Of a stretch of DNA of 44,762 nucleotides, positions 39,570-44,762 are shown one piece after another. A program made the translations under genes and the position numbers. Origin of the DNA: CAZLGC01 sp964559275 (lineage in GTDB: Bacteria > Patescibacteriota > CALEFQ01); the NCBI GenBank assembly GCA_964559275.1, contig CAZLGC010000002.1, positions 1 through 44,762 of the forward strand, written 5' to 3'. The notes below the pieces were generated by a model. It ran no database searches. It was not told where the DNA came from and saw only the letters and a program-made list of their open reading frames with translations. Within the stretch, counting starts at the first letter, position 1; each line of letters begins with the position of its first letter.

Positions 39570-39959
39570 TTACCAAATATTACAGATTACCTCGCCGCCA
39601 AGTTTCTGCTGGCGAGCCTCTTTATCTGTCATCACACCTTGCGATGTTGAAACAATAGCAATTCCCATGCCGGATAAAACCTGCGGCAACTCGTTGCGTT
39701 TCACATATACCCGACGGCCCGGCTTACTGATTCTCTCCAGATTGGAAATGACCGGAGCTCCCGAGTCATATTTAAGCTGCAAGCGGAGTTTCTCACCGCT
39801 GGGACCTTCCTGCTTTTCGACATCAACTATATAACCTTCACTTTTCAGAATCTGGGCAATCTGCAGTTTCATTTTTGAAAAAGGAACAAAAACCTCGTCC
39901 TGAGCCATAAGCAGGGAGTTTCTGATTCTTGTTAACATGTCAGCAATGGGATCGTTCAT
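39570..39959 (-). CDS. rpsH: 30S ribosomal protein S8 (uS8)
   Basis: 129 residues, normal length; binds the central domain of 16S rRNA. The N-terminus NDPIADMLTRIRNSLLM and the C-terminal VSTSQGVMTDKEARQQKLGG are signatures. In many bacteria S8 represses the spc operon by binding its mRNA; I looked for no such site here. It follows rpsN after 22 bases. Confidence 0.97.
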   Translation of the reverse strand: MNDPIADMLTRIRNSLLMAQDEVFVPFSKMKLQIAQILKSEGYIVDVEKQEGPSGEKLRLQLKYDSGAPVISNLERISKPGRRVYVKRNELPQVLSGMGIAIVSTSQGVMTDKEARQQKLGGEVICNIW

Positions 39960-39981
39960 ACAAAGTTACTTCTAATATTAT

Positions 39982-40176
39982 TTACCAGCTAGCCTTACGA
40001 ATACCGGGAATTTCGCCCTTGTTAGCCATTTCCCGAAAACATATCCGGCATAAACCGAACTTGCGCATGTAGCTTTTCTGCCGCCCGCAACGCCAGCAAC
40101 GCCGGACTACCCGGGTGGCATACTTGGGTTTGCGCAATGATTTCTTACTCTTGTATTCTTGAGCTTTGGTAGCCAT
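39982..40176 (-). CDS. rpsN: 30S ribosomal protein S14, zinc-binding form (uS14)
   Basis: 64 residues, the short type Z form. RRCWRCGRQKSYMRKFGLCR plus the next cysteine gives the Cys-x2-Cys...Cys-x2-Cys zinc site, and GEIPGIRKASW is the conserved end. It lies 4 bases after rplE, in the usual spc order. Confidence 0.97.
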   Translation of the reverse strand: MATKAQEYKSKKSLRKPKYATRVVRRCWRCGRQKSYMRKFGLCRICFREMANKGEIPGIRKASW

Positions 40177-40180
40177 TTAA

Positions 40181-40804
40181 TTATTCCTTAGTTTCGTCTG
40201 ATTTATCAGCCGCCTTGGATTTGACCGGAGGCCCCTGACGTTTCTTCTTCTTAGTCGTTCGCTTACCCTCGCGGAATGGAATTCCCAGTAGTTGAAAAAG
40301 TTTTTTACCTTCCGTCTTGTTATCAGCTGTGGTGACAATCGTAACCTCAAGTCCGTGCAGTTTTTCAACTTCATCAGAATTAATTTCAGGGAAAACCAGA
40401 TGCTCGGTAAATCCTATGGTCAGGTTGCCCTTTTCATCAACTGAGTATTCAGGAACTCCCTGGAAGTCACGTACACGCGGCAGAGCTACTCGGATGAGTT
40501 TTTCCAGGAAATCATACATGCGCTGGCGCCGCAAAGTAACGGCCAGACCAACCACCATACCCTGCCTGATACCAAAACCGGAAATAGCCTTGCGGGAAAT
40601 AGTTTTGACCGGCTTCTGACCGGTTATTCTCTCCAGCGTCTTGACCATAACCTCCAGATATTTGTCATCCTTGAGAGCCTTACTAATGCCAACATTAATC
40701 TTGACCTTATCTAAACGAGGCACTGCCAAACTATTGGTATAGCCAAATTCCTTCTGCAATACCGGCACGATATCCTGCTTATATTGTTCGCTTAGTCTTT
40801 TCAT
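40181..40804 (-). CDS. rplE: 50S ribosomal protein L5 (uL5)
   Basis: 207 residues; about 25 more than usual, from a Lys-rich tail after GIPFREGKRTTKKKKRQG. It binds 5S rRNA and contacts the P-site tRNA. Core motifs are VPRLDKVKINVGISKAL and TLRRQRMYDFLEKLIRVALP with RVRDFQGV, plus the C-terminal IVTTADNKTEGKKLFQLLG. It begins 2 bases after rplX. Confidence 0.96.
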   Translation of the reverse strand: MKRLSEQYKQDIVPVLQKEFGYTNSLAVPRLDKVKINVGISKALKDDKYLEVMVKTLERITGQKPVKTISRKAISGFGIRQGMVVGLAVTLRRQRMYDFLEKLIRVALPRVRDFQGVPEYSVDEKGNLTIGFTEHLVFPEINSDEVEKLHGLEVTIVTTADNKTEGKKLFQLLGIPFREGKRTTKKKKRQGPPVKSKAADKSDETKE

Positions 40805-40806
40805 AT

Positions 40807-41115
40807 CTAAATAGTTGCTTCACATTTACGACAAATCCGGCTTTTCTCACCCTTCTCATCACGGGTTATCTTCAGGCGCACCGGCTTGTTGCACTTGGGA
40901 CAAAGCAATTGCACATTGGAAGCCTGGATAGGAGCATTATATTCCACGACCTGCCCTTTCTCGCCTTCCTTGCGCGGGCGGACATTCTTTTTCATCATAT
41001 TTATGCCCTCAACTACCAGCCGGTTTTCCTTATTCATGACTTGCAAAACCTTGCCGGTCTTACCCCGGTCTTTGCCGCTCAAAACTTTGACGTTATCGCC
41101 TGATCTAATATTCAT
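40807..41115 (-). CDS. rplX: 50S ribosomal protein L24 (uL24), zinc-ribbon form
   Basis: 102 residues. The KOW motif DNVKVLSGKDRGKTGKVLQV lies at the N-terminus and NMMKKNVRPRKEGEKGQVVE in the middle. The C-terminus has two Cys-x2-Cys pairs (CPKC and CRKC), a zinc ribbon present in a subset of L24 proteins. It is 4 bases from rplN. Confidence 0.95.
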   Translation of the reverse strand: MNIRSGDNVKVLSGKDRGKTGKVLQVMNKENRLVVEGINMMKKNVRPRKEGEKGQVVEYNAPIQASNVQLLCPKCNKPVRLKITRDEKGEKSRICRKCEATI

Positions 41116-41119
41116 GACT

Positions 41120-41643
41120 TTATAAAACCTCTGGAGCTAAGGAAATAATTTTTTGGAAACCGGCTTGGCGTACTTCACGGGCCACCGGACCGAAAATCCT
41201 GGTGCCTTTAGGCTCACCGCCCTCACCCAGAATAACGGCAGCATTCTCGTCAAACCTAATATAACTTCCGTCCGGGCGACGATGTTCTTTTTTCGCCCGT
41301 ACCAGCACCGCTCGGACCACTTCGCCTGATTTCACCGTGCCGCGCGGAATCGCTTCTTTGACAGAGCCGACAAAAATCTCCCCGAGCCGGGCATACCGAC
41401 TGCGGGTGCCGCCCAAAATCTTAATAACCTCGAGCTTTTTGGCCCCGGTNNNNNNNNNNNNNNNNNNNNNNNNNNNNNNNNNNNNNNNNNNNNNNNNNNN
41501 NNNNNNNNNNNNNNNNNNNNNNNNNNNNNNNNNNNNNNNNNNNNNNNNNACCGACTGCGGGTGCCGCCCAAAATCTTAATAACCTCGAGCTTTTTGGCCC
41601 CGGTATTATCGGCAACATTCAATTGGCTTTCGGCTTGAACCAT
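41120..41643 (-). CDS. rplN: 50S ribosomal protein L14 (uL14), interrupted by an assembly gap
   Basis: The N-terminal part from ATG 41643 reads MVQAESQLNVADNTGAKKLE then VIKILGGTRSR, and the C-terminal part (GGTRSRYARLGEIFVGSVKE onward) ends at 41120. Between them are 100 Ns flanked by two identical 55-base segments (41395-41449 and 41550-41604). Removing one copy and the Ns leaves 94 + 275 = 369 bases, exactly 122 codons plus stop, the normal L14 length, in one frame. As written, the gap breaks the frame (155 is not a multiple of 3). The gene is almost certainly intact in the organism. Confidence 0.95.
41395..41449. repeat. Left copy of the 55-base duplicate flanking the N gap
   Basis: Identical to 41550-41604. 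It consists of rplN coding sequence and represents the overlapping end of one contig. Confidence 0.97.
41450..41549. other. Assembly gap (100 Ns)
   Basis: Exactly 100 Ns, a conventional placeholder for a gap of unknown size. Because both sides carry the same 55 bases, the true gap length is probably negative: the contigs overlap. Confidence 0.97.
41550..41604. repeat. Right copy of the 55-base duplicate flanking the N gap
   Basis: Identical to 41395-41449. The two copies should be collapsed into one. Confidence 0.97.
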
Positions 41644-41649
41644 ATTAAA

Positions 41650-41913
41650 TTACTTCTTCTTATCGGATTTAGGAACAGTATGCCAGCGCTTGGTACGCGA
41701 TAGCGGCCGGCAGGCCCGGAAGCGAACCCGGTCACCGACTTTATACTCTTCCTTGGCATCATGAACATGGTAACGCTTGGTCACCCGATATCGTTTCTTA
41801 TAAACCGGATGCTGTTTCATGCGGTGAACCTCGACAACTAAAGTCTTCGCCATTTTGTCACTGACGACTTCCCCGGTCAGGGTACGCTTGATTTTGGGCT
41901 TGGATTCAGCCAT
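41650..41913 (-). CDS. rpsQ: 30S ribosomal protein S17 (uS17)
   Basis: 87 residues, normal length. The N-terminus KIKRTLTGEVVSDKMAKTLV and the OB-fold signature KVGDRVRFRACRPLSRTKRW are clear. It binds 16S rRNA near the S8 site. It follows rpmC by 9 bases and precedes rplN by 6. Confidence 0.96.
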   Translation of the reverse strand: MAESKPKIKRTLTGEVVSDKMAKTLVVEVHRMKQHPVYKKRYRVTKRYHVHDAKEEYKVGDRVRFRACRPLSRTKRWHTVPKSDKKK

Positions 41914-41922
41914 ACAAGATTA

Positions 41923-42129
41923 TTATTTACTCTCGGCGGCAGCTATATCACGTTGCCGCAGCAAAGTTTTTACACGAGCAATATCACGACGAATCTGCTT
42001 ATACTCTTGATGATTTTTCACTTCCTTATTAGCAATCCGAAAATTCAAGTCGCGGACTTTCTCGCGAAGCTGAGCCAGTTGCTTTTGCAACTCAGCAGTT
42101 GATTTCTCTTTTAGTTCCTTGCTATCCAT
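41923..42129 (-). CDS. rpmC: 50S ribosomal protein L29 (uL29)
   Basis: 68 residues of two antiparallel helices near the exit tunnel. KELKEKSTAELQKQLAQLRE and IRRDIARVKTLLRQRD match the family. It starts one base after the rplP stop. Confidence 0.94.
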   Translation of the reverse strand: MDSKELKEKSTAELQKQLAQLREKVRDLNFRIANKEVKNHQEYKQIRRDIARVKTLLRQRDIAAAESK

Positions 42130-42130
42130 A

Positions 42131-42535
42131 CTATTCGGTTACGATCTTAGATTTGACAGGTAATTTTTGGGCAGCCAGACGCAGAGCCTCGTTGGCCATC
42201 TCGTCAGTGACACCGTCGATCTCAAACATAATCCGTCCTGGTTTAACTACAGCTACAAAATGGTCAACTGCTCCCTTGCCCCCGCCCATGCGGTTCTCGG
42301 AGCCGTGGGTAGTTACCGGCTTATCAGGAAATATTCTGATCCAAATTTTGCCGCCCCTCTGGATAAAACGTGTCATTGCTCGGCGAGCGGCTTCTATCTG
42401 TCGTGATGTGACCGGTGCCGCGGATAATGCCTTGAGACCGTGACTACCAAAACTGAGCCGATTGCCACGGCCAGCTACACCCCGGTTACGTCCGCGGCTG
42501 TGCTTGCGATGCTTAACTTTCTTAGGCATTAACAT
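42131..42535 (-). CDS. rplP: 50S ribosomal protein L16 (uL16)
   Basis: 134 residues, normal length; helps position tRNA in the A site. The N-terminus MLMPKKVKHRKHSRGRNRG is typical, so the first ATG is kept although a second lies two codons in. RRAMTRFIQRGGKIWIRIFP and KPVTTHGSENRMGGGKGAVD are signatures. It follows rpsC by 18 bases. Confidence 0.97.
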   Translation of the reverse strand: MLMPKKVKHRKHSRGRNRGVAGRGNRLSFGSHGLKALSAAPVTSRQIEAARRAMTRFIQRGGKIWIRIFPDKPVTTHGSENRMGGGKGAVDHFVAVVKPGRIMFEIDGVTDEMANEALRLAAQKLPVKSKIVTE

Positions 42536-42553
42536 AATCTCTTGTCCTCAAAA

Positions 42554-43240
42554 TTACCGTTTACTTTTTTTGGCAGACTGGCTGTTCTCAGATTTATCTC
42601 TAAACACCTCGCCCTTGTATATCCAAACTTTTATCCCGACTATTCCATAAGTGGTGTGGGCCGAACCTCTGGCAAAATCAACATCGGCTCGCAGTGTGTG
42701 CAAAGGAATATTTCCTTGGGACAGCCATTCGCGGCGCCCCATGTCGGCTCCATTCAAGCGGCCGGCGACCATAATCTTGGCGCCCTGGACTCCACGCGCT
42801 TCCATAACCTTATCCAGTGTCTGCTTCAGTACGCGCCGAAAAGCAATCCGTTTCTCGAGCTGTTCCGCCACGATTTGAGCAACCAACTCGGCACTGGCGT
42901 GGGGATTTCGGATTTCCTCAATATTAACTTTGACATCAATCTTCTTCCCTGGAGCTTGTACCATTTCCTTGATCTGAGCTCGCAGTTCTTCGACTCCGGA
43001 GCCTCCCCGCCCAATGATCAAACCAGGTCTAGAGGTATGAACAACAACCGTAATCAGCCGCGGTGAACGCTGAATAACAATATCCGCCACCCCGGCATCT
43101 TTCAGTTTGCGCTTCAAAAAATCTCGAATCTTGGTATCTTCCTCGAGCATCTGGTGGAAATTATTCTTACCAAACCAACGAGAGCGCCATGAACCGATGA
43201 CACCTAGCCGGAAACTTTTTGGATGAACTTTCTGACCCAT
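42554..43240 (-). CDS. rpsC: 30S ribosomal protein S3 (uS3)
   Basis: 228 residues. MGQKVHPKSFRLGVIGSWRS opens the protein, the KH domain carries RPGLIIGRGGSGVEELRAQI with its GxxG loop, and the C-terminal domain shows GRLNGADMGRREWLSQGNIP and the WIYKGEV end. It lines the mRNA entry channel. It lies 29 bases after rplV. Confidence 0.97.
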   Translation of the reverse strand: MGQKVHPKSFRLGVIGSWRSRWFGKNNFHQMLEEDTKIRDFLKRKLKDAGVADIVIQRSPRLITVVVHTSRPGLIIGRGGSGVEELRAQIKEMVQAPGKKIDVKVNIEEIRNPHASAELVAQIVAEQLEKRIAFRRVLKQTLDKVMEARGVQGAKIMVAGRLNGADMGRREWLSQGNIPLHTLRADVDFARGSAHTTYGIVGIKVWIYKGEVFRDKSENSQSAKKSKR

Positions 43241-43269
43241 ATATATGACTAATTACTAATTGCCCTAAT

Positions 43270-43872
43270 TTATCCTTCTGATTTACGGCGGAACATTTTA
43301 TCTACAAATCCGCGCATACCCTTTTTCTGCTGACCTTTCTTTTCCCGGTCTTCTCGCCGCTTCTGGAAATAACCGGTCTTTTCATCAAGCTTCTGATCAG
43401 AGGCCTTCTTATCTTTGTCGTCGGCAGCGGCTTCTTTGCCCAGCTTCTTTATCTCATCCCGGGATTTAAGCTTAACAACCTTCGGCTGGTCAGCCTTTTT
43501 GGCTGTCGCCTTTTTCTTATCCGAGGTTTTCTTGCCCGGCTCTTTTTCGTCCAAAACTATGGAAATATGGCTAGTACGTTTGGCAATTTGAGCCGCCATG
43601 CCACGGGAGCGAGCTCGCCAGCGCTTGTAAGTCGGGCCTTCATTCACCATCACCTCTTTGACGAAGAGGTTACCCTTTTCCATGTCAAAATTATTTTCGG
43701 CGTTAGCCGTAGCGGAACGAAGTAAGGCTAGTACCGGATCAGCTGCCCCTTTGTGTAGGAACTTCAGCTCCTGCTCAGCCAAGCCGACATCCTTGCCAGG
43801 CAAAATCCGGGTAACCAGGCGTACCTTTTGCGGCGACATCCGAATAAGTTTGGCAGTAGCTTTGACCGGCAT
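43270..43872 (-). CDS. rplV: 50S ribosomal protein L22 (uL22) with long charged tail
   Basis: 200 residues against roughly 110 in most bacteria. The core, from VKATAKLIRMSPQKVRLVTR through GPTYKRWRARSRGMAAQIAK to HISIVLDEKE, ends near residue 112 and is complete. About 88 residues follow, rich in Lys, Asp and Glu and low in hydrophobics, ending KKGMRGFVDKMFRRKSEG. L22 lines the exit tunnel, so the tail probably sits on the ribosome surface. The stop and the next gene are clear, so this is not a missed stop or fusion. Confidence 0.95.
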   Translation of the reverse strand: MPVKATAKLIRMSPQKVRLVTRILPGKDVGLAEQELKFLHKGAADPVLALLRSATANAENNFDMEKGNLFVKEVMVNEGPTYKRWRARSRGMAAQIAKRTSHISIVLDEKEPGKKTSDKKKATAKKADQPKVVKLKSRDEIKKLGKEAAADDKDKKASDQKLDEKTGYFQKRREDREKKGQQKKGMRGFVDKMFRRKSEG

Positions 43873-43877
43873 CGTTT

Positions 43878-44240
43878 TTATTCCTGCTTAGGTTCTTCAG
43901 TAGATTCGCTGCCGACAGCTTCCTTGGCTGCTTCACTGCGCGAAGCTTCCAACTCCTTAGCTGCAGCTTCTTCCTCGGCGGCTTTGCGACCACCGTGAGC
44001 TTGAAACTTGCGGGTGGGAGCAAATTCGCCTAACTTATGACCAACCATATTTTCAGTCACAAAAACCTCGATATGATCCTTGCCGTTATGCACACCAAAA
44101 GTGAAACCAACCATTTCCGGGAAAATAGTAGATTGCCTGGACCAGGTTTTGATTACCGTTTTGTCGCCCGCCTTAAGATTCTTGATTTTCTTAAGTAGCT
44201 TGGGGTCGACAAAAGGACCTTTTTTAAGACTTCTTGACAT
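43878..44240 (-). CDS. rpsS: 30S ribosomal protein S19 (uS19) with C-terminal extension
   Basis: 120 residues against about 92. The N-terminus MSRSLKKGPFVDPKLLKKIK and the signature VTENMVGHKLGEFAPTRKFQ with AHGG are standard. From about residue 86 an Ala/Glu-rich helical tail (AAEEEAAAKELEASRSEAAK) is added. The ATG lies 17 bases inside the end of rplB in another frame, and rplV follows after 5 bases. Confidence 0.96.
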   Translation of the reverse strand: MSRSLKKGPFVDPKLLKKIKNLKAGDKTVIKTWSRQSTIFPEMVGFTFGVHNGKDHIEVFVTENMVGHKLGEFAPTRKFQAHGGRKAAEEEAAAKELEASRSEAAKEAVGSESTEEPKQE

Positions 44241-44762
44241 TGCCTTTTCTATCCTTGATTATCAATTTATCGGAAGACTTTTTACGCTTACGAGTACTGA
44301 CTCCCAGGGCCGGTTTGCCCCATTTGGTGCGGGGGCCTTTTTTCTTACCAACCGGAGCGTGCCCTTCACCGCCACCATGCGGGTGGTCAGTCGGATTCAT
44401 ACTTTTACCAAGAACTGTCGGACGAACTCCCAGCCAACGCTTGCGCCCGGCCTTGCCGATGACAATATTGCCGTGGTCAACATTACTGGCCTGACCGACT
44501 GTCGCCAGGGATTTCTTTAGAATATTGCGAATTTCACCAGAAGGCAGTTTTATCTGAACATATTTTTCTTCTTTGCTCATTATCTGCGCCATCGTGCCGG
44601 CTGACCGGACAATGCTGCCGCCACGACCCGGTTCCAGTTCAATATTGAAAACAAATGTACCATCCGGAATAAATTCCAGGGGCATGTGATTACCAGGATT
44701 AGGATCAACTTTTTCCTGAGAAGAAACAACCTCATTACCACTACTGGCAGGGCTATTCCCCA
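44224..44762 (-). CDS. rplB: 50S ribosomal protein L2 (uL2), N-terminus beyond window
   Basis: The last 179 codons of L2, open to the right edge. The methionine at 44685 is internal: the frame continues upstream as NSPASSGNEVVSSQEKVDPN then PGNHMPLEFIPDGT, equivalent to the family's PGN..PL..IP.GT. RSAGTMAQIMSKEEKYVQIK, KAGRKRWLGVRPTVLGKSMN and DHPHGGGEGHAPVGKK are diagnostic and include the conserved His region near the peptidyl-transferase centre. The tail overlaps rpsS by 17 bases. Confidence 0.97.
   Translation of the reverse strand, partial: GNSPASSGNEVVSSQEKVDPNPGNHMPLEFIPDGTFVFNIELEPGRGGSIVRSAGTMAQIMSKEEKYVQIKLPSGEIRNILKKSLATVGQASNVDHGNIVIGKAGRKRWLGVRPTVLGKSMNPTDHPHGGGEGHAPVGKKKGPRTKWGKPALGVSTRKRKKSSDKLIIKDRKGNVKKS

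Noticed and set aside
41332..41643. A reading frame running through the N gap into rplN sequence
   Set aside because: It depends on undefined bases and a duplicated contig end; collapsing the duplicate restores the normal L14 frame.
1..44762. tRNA genes, CRISPR arrays, insertion sequences or prophage genes
   Set aside because: No cloverleaf, regularly spaced repeat, transposase or integrase was seen; the repeats present are contig overlap, protein repeats or single hairpins.

Overview
The window looks like a metagenome-assembled scaffold from a Patescibacteria (Candidate Phyla Radiation, CPR) bacterium; the exact lineage cannot be fixed from the sequence. The ribosomal operon lacks rpmD (L30) between rpsE and rplO, a recognised CPR trait. 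Central metabolism is a stripped-down fermentation, and the surface-sugar genes are of the kind common in CPR genomes. TGA is used as an ordinary stop (asnB, galT, ackA), so the recoded Absconditabacteria/Gracilibacteria are excluded. A 100-N spacer flanked by identical 55-base ends at 41395-41604 is a scaffolding artefact. Every supported gene, including the RNase P RNA, lies on the minus strand, so the text below runs from high to low coordinates.

Right end (44762-36212): the S10/spc ribosomal block, rplB(partial)-rpsS-rplV-rpsC-rplP-rpmC-rpsQ-rplN-rplX-rplE-rpsN-rpsH-rplF-rplR-rpsE-rplO-secY, closed by an intrinsic terminator. adk is absent, and map is separated from secY by a lone membrane-anchored gene of unknown function that has its own promoter and terminator (36150-35189).

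Middle (35133-18516): a probable 19-gene transcription unit of about 16.5 kb starts at a TTGAGC-17-TATAAT promoter. It runs map-ruvX-GT2-galT-(small export protein)-tpiA-fba-gap-pgk-eno-gpmI-pfkB-pduL-ackA-(TSP3 repeat protein)-porG-porD-porA-porB and ends at a strong terminator. It encodes the route from fructose-1,6-bisphosphate to acetate except pyruvate kinase or PPDK: three-carbon glycolysis, pyruvate:ferredoxin oxidoreductase, a PduL-type phosphotransacetylase and an acetate-kinase-family enzyme. Next is a two-gene recJ-rnhA unit with its own promoter and terminator, then a second lone membrane-anchored gene (16178-15125) with the same promoter/Shine-Dalgarno/terminator layout as the first.

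Left end (15096-1): rnpB with its own promoter, then a surface-polysaccharide run: polyprenyl-phosphate sugar transferase, three GT4 glycosyltransferases, a Wzz-like protein, a large DUF4012 protein, murJ, a small acidic protein, lepA, asnB, and a second sugar transferase cut by the window edge. Directly upstream of lepA is a 15-codon relic of a different, diverged lepA start, broken by a short hairpin repeat whose 16-base core recurs in rnpB.

The points most worth following are the lepA relic, the two look-alike orphan cassettes, the pathway-ordered fermentation operon with an exported repeat protein embedded in it, and the promoter nested in an inverted repeat upstream of map. No CRISPR array, tRNA, transposase or complete mobile element was seen, and no gene-free stretch exceeds 300 bases.
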